A stretch of DNA of 64,000 bases from Aliiglaciecola sp. 3_MG-2023. Lineage in GTDB: Bacteria; Pseudomonadota; Gammaproteobacteria; Enterobacterales; Alteromonadaceae. Made by a program: the position numbers and the translations under genes. Shown here in pieces: positions 1 to 7,614 of this stretch (positions are counted from its first letter, which is position 1; the number at the start of each line of letters is the position of its first letter). Location: assembly GCF_030548205.1 (NCBI RefSeq), contig NZ_JAUORV010000003.1:248001-312000 (forward strand). Direction: 5' to 3'. A model generated the notes under the pieces. That model saw only the letters and a program-made list of their open reading frames with translations. It was not told the origin of the DNA and did no database searches.

Positions 1-1
1 T

Positions 2-361
2 ATTGGTATGTTGAGTTCCATGGTCGGCATCGGTGGTGGCACCCTGTCAGTGCCTATTTTAACCGCCTTTAACTACCCTGCCCATAAAGCGGTGGGAACG
101 GCTGCCGCCATTGGATTAATTATTTCCCTGCCCGGAGCCCTAACCATGTTGGTTCTAGGCCAAACACCTGTAGATGCACCTATTTTTACCTATGGATTGG
201 TTAACCTAGTGGGCTTTATTTGTATCGTCCCACTGACTGTTCTTTTTGCCCCAGTAGGTGCTGCTCTTGGCGCTAAACTAGATGGTAATTTATTAAAAAG
301 AGTGTTTGCCGTTGCATTGTTAATTACCGGCGGTCGAATGCTTATTCAAGTGCTACTTTAA
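2..361 (+). CDS. TSUP (TauE/SafE) family membrane permease, C-terminal part
   Basis: Carboxy-terminal part of a sulfite exporter TauE/SafE-type permease; the reading frame is open to the window edge, so the N-terminal half lies outside. The glycine-rich stretch SSMVGIGGGTLSVP followed by three hydrophobic segments matches the second internal repeat of the family. TSUP proteins move sulfur-containing or small organic anions across the inner membrane. The gene ends 8 bases before the ureidoglycine aminotransferase gene, so co-transcription with purine catabolism is likely. A role in moving a pathway intermediate or product is inference; the substrate cannot be read from the sequence. Confidence 0.85.
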   Translation: MGMLSSMVGIGGGTLSVPILTAFNYPAHKAVGTAAAIGLIISLPGALTMLVLGQTPVDAPIFTYGLVNLVGFICIVPLTVLFAPVGAALGAKLDGNLLKRVFAVALLITGGRMLIQVLL

Positions 362-369
362 GGAGAATC

Positions 370-1593
370 ATGTCGTTACTTAGCCCCCCACCTCGCCTTT
401 TAATGGGTCCTGGTCCAATAAATTGTTATCCGCGGGTCCTGAATGCCATGTCTACTCAGCTGGTTGGACAATATGATCCTGTTATGACAGGTTACATGAA
501 TGAAGTCATGTCGTTGTATCGAGGTGTATTCAATACCCAAAATGATGCAACATTATTGATAGATGGTACTTCCAGAGCTGGCATTGAAGCGGTCTTGGTA
601 TCTTGTATTGAACCTGGCGATGACGTATTGGTGCCTGTGTTTGGGCGCTTTGGACATTTATTGGCTGAAATAAGTGAGCGTGCTGGAGCGAAAGTTCACA
701 CCATTGAAGTTCCTTGGGGTGAGATTTTCCAGCCAGAACAAATAGAACAAGCCATTCAAAAAATACGTCCAAAAGTGTTGGCATTAGTACAAGGTGATAC
801 GTCTACCACAATGCTACAACCTCTAGAAAATATTGGCGAAATTTGTGAAAAATACGATGTTTTATTTTACAGCGATGCCACCGCTTCAATAGGGGGTAAC
901 CCGTTTAAAGCCGATGAGTGGAAATTAGATGCAGTTTCTGTTGGCTTACAAAAGTGTCTTGGCGGCCCCTCAGGCAGTGCACCTATTACGTTGAGTGAAA
1001 AATACGTGCAACGAGTGAGGCAAAGACAACATGTTGAAGCTGGCATTCGAAATGAGCAACACGCAGATGGCTTAGGTTTGCGAATACGTTCAAATTATTT
1101 CGATATTCCAATGATCCTTGATTATTGGGGAGAAGAACGACTCAACCACCATACTGAAGCTACCTCGATGTTATATGCGGCTCGAGAATGCGCCCTGCAA
1201 CTATTAGAAGAAGGGGTCGAAAACAGCATTCAACGCCACAAATTACATGGTGATGCAATGCTCGCAGGTGTTAAGGGTCTGAACCTATCGCCATTTGGGG
1301 ATTTAAAACACAAAATGAATAATGTGGTTGGTGTTTATATTCCAGAAAATGTCAATGGCGAGCAAATTCGTGAACAACTTCTGCACCAATATAACATCGA
1401 AATTGGTACTTCTTTTGGTCCTCTTCACGGCAAAATATGGCGTATTGGGACCATGGGCTATAACGCCAGAAAAGATACGGTTTTACATACATTACAAGCA
1501 CTTGAAAATACATTGAGGCGCGCTGGTCACCAATTACAACCTGGTTTGACTACCGACATGGCCTTTGATGTTTATGCAAACGAGGAGAACTAA
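370..1593 (+). CDS. pucG: (S)-ureidoglycine-glyoxylate aminotransferase (PucG-like, PLP class V)
   Basis: 407-residue fold-type I PLP aminotransferase of the alanine-glyoxylate/serine-pyruvate family. Lys195 in VGLQKCLGGPSG is the expected Schiff-base lysine and Asp169 in YSDAT should pair with the PLP ring. The N-terminal GQYDP (Gln34) replaces the histidine typical of true alanine-glyoxylate enzymes, and SNYFD occurs near residue 240; both resemble ureidoglycine-glyoxylate aminotransferases. It would convert ureidoglycine plus glyoxylate to oxalurate (or its precursor) and glycine. It sits 8 bases after the TSUP gene and 2 bases before the allantoate amidohydrolase, whose product it would use. 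Alanine-glyoxylate transaminase is the alternative. Confidence 0.8.
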   Translation: MSLLSPPPRLLMGPGPINCYPRVLNAMSTQLVGQYDPVMTGYMNEVMSLYRGVFNTQNDATLLIDGTSRAGIEAVLVSCIEPGDDVLVPVFGRFGHLLAEISERAGAKVHTIEVPWGEIFQPEQIEQAIQKIRPKVLALVQGDTSTTMLQPLENIGEICEKYDVLFYSDATASIGGNPFKADEWKLDAVSVGLQKCLGGPSGSAPITLSEKYVQRVRQRQHVEAGIRNEQHADGLGLRIRSNYFDIPMILDYWGEERLNHHTEATSMLYAARECALQLLEEGVENSIQRHKLHGDAMLAGVKGLNLSPFGDLKHKMNNVVGVYIPENVNGEQIREQLLHQYNIEIGTSFGPLHGKIWRIGTMGYNARKDTVLHTLQALENTLRRAGHQLQPGLTTDMAFDVYANEEN

Positions 1594-1595
1594 AG

Positions 1596-2849
1596 ATGTT
1601 TACTTCCTATGTTCAAACTGTCCTCCAACGATGTGACGAATTGGCGTTAATCAGTCAAAATCCAGACTACATAGATCGTCGCTATTTAACCAAAGAACAT
1701 AAGCTCGCAAATCAGTTAGTCGCAAGTTGGATGGAACAAGCTAAAATGCGCACTTGGCAAGATGAGGCGGGTAATCAGTGGGGAAGTTATCAAAGTCCTT
1801 ATGAAAATGCCGAAACCTTAATTATCGGTAGTCATTTAGATACCGTTCCCAATAGTGGCAAATATGATGGCATCTTGGGTGTACTGTTACCGTTGAGTTT
1901 AGTTCAATGGTTTGCAGATAACGCCATTGACTTACCATTTAACCTTGAGATTGTTGGCTTCGCTGATGAAGAAGGCACGCGTTTCGGAACCACTTTATTG
2001 GGCAGCAGAGCCGTAGCAGGAACCTGGCAAGACCGATGGGCAGGCCTGTTGGATAAAAATAATGTCACTGTTGCTGCAGCACTGCGAGAATTTGGGCTAA
2101 ATATCAACAATATTCATAATGCCAGCAGAGAACAAAGCGGACTATTGGGGTTTGTTGAAGTACACATTGAGCAAGGTCCTGTTTTAGAGAGTCAACATTT
2201 ACCCGTAGGAATTGTAAGCGGTATTGCCGGTGCTAAACGCTATAAAATAGATATTGAAGGTCACGCTGGTCATGCTGGAACCGTGCCTATGGCATTACGT
2301 CAAGATGCCATAGCCGGGGCTGCGGAAATGATTTTAGCCATAGAGCAGGCTGCAATTGAACATGAGGTTGTAGCCACTGTGGGGCAGATTCAATCACAAA
2401 CTAATGCCGTGAACGTGATCAGCGGTAACGCAACGATTAGCTTAGATGTTCGCAGCTTAGACAATAGCAAACGTGATCAATGTATCGAACAAATCAAAAG
2501 TAAAGTGGCACATATCGCACAACTGCGCGGGCTAAAAGTAGCAGAACATCTAACCCACGAAGCCGATGCAACCCTCTGCCACCCAGAGATCATGTCACAA
2601 CTCGAAGCGGCTTGTGCAATGAATAATATTAACCCCTTCGTGTTAAGTTCGGGCGCCGGACATGATGCCATGGCAATGGCTGATTTGTGCCCAACAGGCA
2701 TGTTGTTTGTAAGATGCGCTAAGGGAATCAGTCACCACCCTGCTGAGTCAGTGACTTTTGAAGACGTTAAAGATACGATGTTAGTGTTAAAATCTTACGT
2801 GGAACAATTAGCAAAGCAATACGGTGAAAGTAGCGAGTTGGTAGCCTAA
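1596..2849 (+). CDS. allC: Allantoate amidohydrolase (M20 family, AllC/HyuC-like)
   Basis: 417-residue M20-type dinuclear metallo-amidohydrolase. Visible metal ligands are His80 and Asp91 (HLDTVPNSGKYDG), Glu125-Glu126 (FADEEGTRFG) and His190 (VEVHIEQGP); GHAGTVPM lies in the lid domain and SGAGHDAM near the C-terminus. This set fits allantoate amidohydrolases and N-carbamoyl-L-amino-acid hydrolases. The adjacent ureidoglycine aminotransferase and the purine genes downstream favour allantoate, giving ureidoglycine, ammonia and CO2. It starts 2 bases after pucG. The N-carbamoyl amino-acid hydrolase alternative cannot be excluded from motifs alone. Confidence 0.83.
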   Translation: MFTSYVQTVLQRCDELALISQNPDYIDRRYLTKEHKLANQLVASWMEQAKMRTWQDEAGNQWGSYQSPYENAETLIIGSHLDTVPNSGKYDGILGVLLPLSLVQWFADNAIDLPFNLEIVGFADEEGTRFGTTLLGSRAVAGTWQDRWAGLLDKNNVTVAAALREFGLNINNIHNASREQSGLLGFVEVHIEQGPVLESQHLPVGIVSGIAGAKRYKIDIEGHAGHAGTVPMALRQDAIAGAAEMILAIEQAAIEHEVVATVGQIQSQTNAVNVISGNATISLDVRSLDNSKRDQCIEQIKSKVAHIAQLRGLKVAEHLTHEADATLCHPEIMSQLEAACAMNNINPFVLSSGAGHDAMAMADLCPTGMLFVRCAKGISHHPAESVTFEDVKDTMLVLKSYVEQLAKQYGESSELVA

Positions 2850-2881
2850 AGCGCACTATTTTCACCTTCAATTATTCGACG

Positions 2882-3733
2882 TTATTCAATAGGACATAAA
2901 GGATCAGCTCCCCACTCGCTCCAAGAACCGTCGTACACAGCCCAGTTTTCATTACCTATTTGGTAAGCTGCTAGGGCCAATATACAAGCGGTAACACCTG
3001 AACCACATGAAAATATTAGCTGGGTTTGAGTACCGTCTATCATAGGCTCAAATAGCTGTTTGATGGCGGAGGAATTGATAAACTTTCCGTCATTTAATAA
3101 TTGAGCATAATGCAAATTACGCGAACGGGGAATATGGCCGCTTCTCACCCCTTTGCGTGGTTCGGCCTCGGTGCCATTGAACCTAGCCGCGCTTCGCGCA
3201 TCAATTACAAGGCAATCCTGATTACTCAAATTATCCAGAATATTATTCTTATCCACCAATAATTGTTCATTAAAGGTAACCTTGTATTGGGTTTTTTCAC
3301 GTTTTTTAACTAACTCATCTGCAACGTCTAATCCTGCATCGATCCAAGCTTGCAGGCCGCCGTCTAATACAAAAACCTTGTCATGACCCATAACTTTCAA
3401 CATCCACCACACCCGCGGTGCGCTAAAACTGCCTTGATCATCATAAATCACTAGAGTGGAATCATTATTGATCCCCAAATTCGACATTTCTTTAGCAAAA
3501 TGTTCAGGAGAAGGCAATGAATGAGGTAGACCACTGTTCTTGTCGACAAAGACATTGTCGAAGTCAAATAAAATTGAATTGGGTAAATAGCACTTTTCAC
3601 TCTGTTTACTGATGTAATTAACCGGAAAATCCACATCAGTAAATAATATGTTGACCCTTTCGCGTTGCAATAAGTCTTGTAATTGGGCTGGCTGAATTAG
3701 GGCTCGATTGGTTTCTATCTGATTAGAATTCAT
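2882..3733 (-). CDS. sseA: 3-mercaptopyruvate/thiosulfate sulfurtransferase (SseA-like)
   Basis: 283-residue two-domain rhodanese-fold sulfurtransferase. The catalytic loop CGSGVTA (Cys243) is the form typical of mercaptopyruvate sulfurtransferases rather than thiosulfate rhodaneses. The N-terminal domain is the inactive copy. It moves sulfane sulfur from 3-mercaptopyruvate to thiol acceptors or cyanide in the cytoplasm. It points against the preceding pucG-allC unit, and its start overlaps the end of the upstream ABM-domain gene by 11 bases, so those two form a leftward pair. Any link with purine breakdown is only positional. Confidence 0.85.
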   Translation of the reverse strand: MNSNQIETNRALIQPAQLQDLLQRERVNILFTDVDFPVNYISKQSEKCYLPNSILFDFDNVFVDKNSGLPHSLPSPEHFAKEMSNLGINNDSTLVIYDDQGSFSAPRVWWMLKVMGHDKVFVLDGGLQAWIDAGLDVADELVKKREKTQYKVTFNEQLLVDKNNILDNLSNQDCLVIDARSAARFNGTEAEPRKGVRSGHIPRSRNLHYAQLLNDGKFINSSAIKQLFEPMIDGTQTQLIFSCGSGVTACILALAAYQIGNENWAVYDGSWSEWGADPLCPIE

Positions 3734-4040
3734 AGTCTCTCTCTACTTTGGCTATCCTTACAGCGTAAGATGAATACCATTTCTGTTTTCCAATTTGCTG
3801 GGCGGCTAAGTGTTCTTTATGGTTTTTCCACTGCTTAATTGACTCGAGATCTCGCCAGTACGAAACCGTAATCCCTAAATCTTGCCTTGCTGACTCAACC
3901 CCTAAATAACCTGACATTTGCTGTGCTAATGCCAGCATCTGGTTTGAAGTCTCAACATAGCTATCATCGATTTCACTGGCCAATGATGTAAAGATAACGG
4001 CATAGTATGGTGGTTTAGGCGTATTCGCCATTTGCGTCAT
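3723..4040 (-). CDS. ABM-fold (antibiotic biosynthesis monooxygenase-like) protein
   Basis: 105-residue protein with the layout of ABM-domain proteins: a YYAVIFTS strand, a helix (MLALAQQMSGYLGVESAR), a strand with SYWRDLESIKQWKNHKEH, and WYSSYAVRIAKVER at the end. Such small dimeric alpha/beta proteins include haem-degrading and quinol monooxygenases and many uncharacterised members. The ATG start is preceded by AAGGAG at 7-base spacing. Its tail overlaps sseA by 11 bases, indicating translational coupling. No catalytic residue set is recognisable, so the biochemical role is unknown. Confidence 0.7.
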   Translation of the reverse strand: MTQMANTPKPPYYAVIFTSLASEIDDSYVETSNQMLALAQQMSGYLGVESARQDLGITVSYWRDLESIKQWKNHKEHLAAQQIGKQKWYSSYAVRIAKVERDYEF

Positions 4041-4095
4041 TCTTCAACTCCTTGATATAGTGACTTACCTAAATAGTTTAATAAACCCCATATTT

Positions 4096-4692
4096 ATGAA
4101 GTTATCAATATATTATCTCACTGCAAGCTTTCTAGCGTTAAGTGCTTGTTCTAACCAAAGTCAACGAGAACTAAACATGGCAGAGCCAAAACCAAGCATT
4201 CAGCAATTGGTGGAAACCTTAGATTTAGAGCCTCACGTGGAAGGTGGGTATTTCAAACAAACATTCAAAGCTGACGCCCAACCCCTTATAAATACCCCTA
4301 AAGGTACTAGGGTAACAATGACATCCATTTATTATCTGCTAAGCGCTGATAGTCCCATAGGTCATTTCCATCGCAATACATCAGATATCATGCATTATTT
4401 TCATGCTGGGGATCCTATTACCTATTACCTCATTCATCCCGATGGTACTTTGCAAACAAAAGTATTAGGTCCAGACGTACTTGCCGGGCATGAGTATCAA
4501 TTTGTCGTAAAAGGTGGCGTGTGGAAAGCTTCAAGCATTTCCCCACAGGGTCAAAATGGCTATGGATTAATTGGAGAAGCGGTGGCGCCAGGTTTTGAAT
4601 ACACCGACATGGAGTTAGCAAATAGACAAGTATTAAGGGAAAAGTTTCCCCAACATGCATCACTAATTACACGCTTAACCCGAGAACACTAG
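4096..4692 (+). CDS. DUF985-type cupin, predicted lipoprotein
   Basis: Cupin of the DUF985/YML079 group. The core PHVEGGYFKQTF, then SIYYLL, GHFHRN and DIMHYFHAG, are its usual conserved stretches. I chose the ATG at 4096 because it gives a lipoprotein signal (hydrophobic YYLTASFLALSAC with Cys at a lipobox), predicting a membrane-anchored periplasmic protein of 198 residues; an in-frame GTG at 4060 adds 12 residues without improving it. No strong ribosome site precedes either. It is divergent from the ABM/sseA pair and convergent with the adenine deaminase gene. Its substrate is unknown; most relatives are cytoplasmic, so the lipobox is noteworthy. Confidence 0.72.
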   Translation: MKLSIYYLTASFLALSACSNQSQRELNMAEPKPSIQQLVETLDLEPHVEGGYFKQTFKADAQPLINTPKGTRVTMTSIYYLLSADSPIGHFHRNTSDIMHYFHAGDPITYYLIHPDGTLQTKVLGPDVLAGHEYQFVVKGGVWKASSISPQGQNGYGLIGEAVAPGFEYTDMELANRQVLREKFPQHASLITRLTREH

Positions 4693-4750
4693 TATTTGAG
4701 TAATATAGGAAGCTGAGGTTAGATAGCTTAGTTTCTTTAAACTCAGTTTT

Positions 4751-5746
4751 CTAAACTAGGTTATCTATTTGTGCTATCCAATGGGCTTTTTGTTGTTCAC
4801 TTAGAAAGCTTCCAGTAAAACCGTTTTTGACCAGCTTTACCAATTGTTGTTGATTCAAATTGAGCCCTTTGTGCAGGGCTTCAAAGTTTTCATTTAGGTA
4901 ACCGCCGAAATAGCTAGGATCATCAGAATTAACGGTGACTAAAATATCCTTAGCCAGAAGATCGAGAATATTATGCTCTGCCATATCATCAAATACGCAC
5001 AATTTAGTGTTTGATAGCGGACAAACGGTTAACGGCATTTGAGTTTCTGCCAGAGTCTGCAATAGTGTAGGATCATCTACACTTCTGACGCCGTGATCAA
5101 TTCGATCTACCTTTAAAAGTGTAAGGGCTTGCCATATGTAATCTGCCGGCCCTTCTTCTCCTGCATGGGCGACACAGGCTAAACCAAGTGATTTAGCTTG
5201 TTCAAATACCCTAACAAATTTTTCAGGAGGGTTACCCAATTCAGAGCTATCTAAGCCTACAGCCTCAATATGCTGCAAAAAGGGTTTAGATGCTTGTAAG
5301 GTACCAATGGCGTCTTGCTCACTTAAATGACGTAGAAAGGACATAATTAACATACTAGATTGTCCCCATTGCTGAGAAGCATCGTCCATCGCCCGCACAA
5401 AACCGCCCATAAAGGTTTCAAAGGGAACTCCCCTTTCAGTATGGGTTTGAGGATCAAACATCATTTCCGTATGCACTATATTTTGCGCTTTGCACTTGCA
5501 CAAATAACGCCACATCAATTGATAAAAATCTTCTTCATCAACCAATACCGAAGCCCCCAAATAATAAAGATCTAAAAAGCTCTGAAGATCTTCAAAATTA
5601 TAAGCAGCATGAATCTCATCGATACTTTTATAGGGTAAATCAACATGATGTTTATGACTTAACTCAAGTAATAAATCGGGCTCTAGCGTCCCTTCTATAT
5701 GCAGGTGCAATTCCGTTTTCGGTAATTGTTGAATTAAATTGTTCAT
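4751..5746 (-). CDS. Adenine deaminase (Aah1-type, adenosine deaminase family)
   Basis: 331-residue zinc amidohydrolase of the adenosine/AMP deaminase family. Zinc and catalytic residues are His14 and His16 (ELHLHIEGT), His194 and Glu197 (HAGEEGP), His218 (RIDHGV) and Asp275-Asp276 (NSDDPSYFGGY). The stretches FDPQTHTERGV, GLDSSELGNPPEKF and TVCPLSNTKL are typical of the Aah1/PA0148 adenine deaminase branch and differ from E. coli adenosine deaminase. It would make hypoxanthine from adenine, feeding xanthine dehydrogenase. It lies 19 bases after puuE in the leftward regulator-puuE unit. A name of adenosine deaminase is the likely automatic misannotation. Confidence 0.8.
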   Translation of the reverse strand: MNNLIQQLPKTELHLHIEGTLEPDLLLELSHKHHVDLPYKSIDEIHAAYNFEDLQSFLDLYYLGASVLVDEEDFYQLMWRYLCKCKAQNIVHTEMMFDPQTHTERGVPFETFMGGFVRAMDDASQQWGQSSMLIMSFLRHLSEQDAIGTLQASKPFLQHIEAVGLDSSELGNPPEKFVRVFEQAKSLGLACVAHAGEEGPADYIWQALTLLKVDRIDHGVRSVDDPTLLQTLAETQMPLTVCPLSNTKLCVFDDMAEHNILDLLAKDILVTVNSDDPSYFGGYLNENFEALHKGLNLNQQQLVKLVKNGFTGSFLSEQQKAHWIAQIDNLV

Positions 5747-5765
5747 ATTGACTCTTTTATAATTT

Positions 5766-6671
5766 TTATTTTTTGAGCGGAAAATGGGTTAACCAGTGCT
5801 GAGCAATTTGCTCTCGAGTACAAAGCCAAACATGCTCAAAGCTTTGAATGTACTCAATAAATCGACGCAGGGCTGCCAAACGCGCCGGACGACCTATAAT
5901 TCGACAATGTAGACCGATAGACAACATTTTAGGCGCCTCTTCCCCTTCAAGATATAAGGTATCAAATGCATCTTTTAAATACTGAAAAAACATCTCACCA
6001 TTGTTGAATCCCTGAGGAGTGGCGAAACGCATATCATTGGTGTCGAGTGTATAAGGCACCATCAAAAGTGGTTTACTGTAATGCTGATCATAATAAGGTA
6101 AATCATCAGCATAGGTGTCTGCACAATACATAATGTCATCACGTTCTGCGATGAGTTTAAGTGTGTTAGGGCTGGTTCTACCGGTATACCACCCACTAGG
6201 CGCAGAGCCCGTGATTTTTTGATGTAGATGGATAGATGCATCGATTAACTTGCGTTCTTTTTCCAATGGCATATCTTGGTAATCAATCCAACGCATGGCG
6301 TGGCTGGCAATTTCCCAATTGGACGCTAGCATAGCTTCAACCGCTTCTGGATTCCGCTGTAGCGCCATGGTCACTCCAAAAACGGTTACCGGAACCTGAA
6401 GTTCGTTAAGCAATCGATAAATGCGCCAAAAACCCGCACGGCTACCATATTCATATAAGGTTTCCATACTTTGATGTCTATCCGCATAGGCTTTCGCACC
6501 AATTATTTCAGACAGGAAAATTTCCGAAAATTCGTCGCCATGCAACACACAGTTTTCACCACCTTCTTCATAATTTAGAACGAATTGAATGGCAATTTTG
6601 GCTTTATTAGGCCATTTAGGATGAGGCGGAAATTGCCCGTAACCTTTCAGATCACGAGGATAAGATTGCAT
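5766..6671 (-). CDS. puuE: Allantoinase PuuE (polysaccharide-deacetylase fold)
   Basis: 301-residue protein starting YPRDLKGYGQFPPHP with VLNYEEGGENCVLHGD, the signature of PuuE allantoinases, which adopt a NodB/polysaccharide-deacetylase fold and are unrelated to the AllB amidohydrolase. It opens the hydantoin ring of allantoin to give allantoate. The sequences ASHAMRWIDY, TGRTSPNT and GLHCRIIGRPAR continue the match. It sits between the RutR-like regulator gene (15 bases) and the adenine deaminase gene (19 bases) in one leftward operon. Its product is the substrate of the allantoate amidohydrolase at 1596. Confidence 0.9.
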   Translation of the reverse strand: MQSYPRDLKGYGQFPPHPKWPNKAKIAIQFVLNYEEGGENCVLHGDEFSEIFLSEIIGAKAYADRHQSMETLYEYGSRAGFWRIYRLLNELQVPVTVFGVTMALQRNPEAVEAMLASNWEIASHAMRWIDYQDMPLEKERKLIDASIHLHQKITGSAPSGWYTGRTSPNTLKLIAERDDIMYCADTYADDLPYYDQHYSKPLLMVPYTLDTNDMRFATPQGFNNGEMFFQYLKDAFDTLYLEGEEAPKMLSIGLHCRIIGRPARLAALRRFIEYIQSFEHVWLCTREQIAQHWLTHFPLKK

Positions 6672-6686
6672 AGTTATTTTCCTTCT

Positions 6687-7331
6687 TTATCGATATTTCT
6701 CTGGTATCTCTAAGCTACAACCTTTCAATATTAAATTGATAATTGATTTGGTCGCTTCCTCAAATTCCGCCCTGTCCATCTCTTTACCTTGTAAATGAGT
6801 AATTTGCGCAGAAAAATCAGCATAATGTTGGCAACAGGCCCAGATGTTATAGAGCAAGTAATGGGCATTTGCAGTTTGAATTTTACCTTCGTCTATCCAA
6901 TGTTGGATAACCTCTACTCTGCCTTCCATCCAAGCAGCATGTTGTTCTTTGTAAAAACCATATAAATTAGGGGCCCCATTGATGATCTCTAATGCGAATA
7001 TACGGGACGCTTCTGGTCTAACTAAAGAAAACTCCATTTTATCTGTTATATAACGGGCTAAAACTTCCGCAGGGTCATCATCTTTTGTGGCTTCATCAAA
7101 TACCGAGTTCCATAATTCTAGAATTTGTTGTAAAACTGCTAGATAAAGATTTTCTTTACTTTTAAAGTAATATAGTACATTCGTTTTAGGCAATTGGGCT
7201 CTGTCAGCGACTTGCTGAATACGAGTGCCTTTAAAACCATGTTTTGCGAATTCATGTTCGGCTGCATTTAAAATTAATTGTTTATTTGCTGCGCCTATTC
7301 GGCCTTCTTTATTGATTTTATTATCTGTCAT
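6687..7331 (-). CDS. TetR-family regulator, RutR-like, of purine catabolism
   Basis: 214-residue TetR-type repressor. The N-terminal DNA-binding domain spans about residues 15-65 (helix-turn-helix around VADRAQLPKTNVLYYF); the remainder, with RPEASRIFALEIINGAPNL and the FEEATKSIINLILKG end, resembles the ligand domain of RutR, which senses pyrimidines or purine products. The gene is divergent from xdhA, and the space between holds TTGACCAATTGGTCAG, close to the RutR consensus TTGACCA-nn-TGGTCAA. It likely represses both its own puuE-ade unit and the xdh operon until an intermediate accumulates. The ligand is not known. Confidence 0.82.
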   Translation of the reverse strand: MTDNKINKEGRIGAANKQLILNAAEHEFAKHGFKGTRIQQVADRAQLPKTNVLYYFKSKENLYLAVLQQILELWNSVFDEATKDDDPAEVLARYITDKMEFSLVRPEASRIFALEIINGAPNLYGFYKEQHAAWMEGRVEVIQHWIDEGKIQTANAHYLLYNIWACCQHYADFSAQITHLQGKEMDRAEFEEATKSIINLILKGCSLEIPEKYR

Positions 7332-7475
7332 GGTCCATTATTTCTATTATTGAAGGGAGAAGCCTTTACAGGCGTACGTCTATCATCCTTTTAACAATGT
7401 ATCATTAGTTATTGGCTTTTCTAAGTCGCCATGCAAACTATTTTAAATAAAACTATCAATTACTTTCAATATAAG

Positions 7476-7491
7476 TTGACCAATTGGTCAG
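7476..7491. promoter_or_regulatory. RutR-type operator between regulator and xdhA
   Basis: TTGACCAATTGGTCAG contains the perfect 14-base palindrome TGACCAATTGGTCA (7477-7490) and matches the published RutR consensus except for the last base. Its left half forms the -35 hexamer of the xdh promoter, so binding would block RNA polymerase. Confidence 0.82.
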
Positions 7492-7503
7492 GTTTTATAT
7501 TAT
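7476..7503 (+). promoter_or_regulatory. Predicted sigma70 promoter of the xdh operon
   Basis: TTGACC (7476-7481) as -35 and TATTAT (7498-7503) as -10, separated by 16 bases, about 110 bases before xdhA. The spacer and the -35 lie inside the operator palindrome, consistent with repression by the divergent TetR regulator. Confidence 0.65.
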
Positions 7504-7614
7504 AGGGATAGTAACAGACAATCAAAACAAAAATTCGCAATATTAGTTTGTTCAAATATTCAAGAACATTGATATTTAAAATAATGATCAACCAATGGGT
7601 AGCCGGGAAAAACT

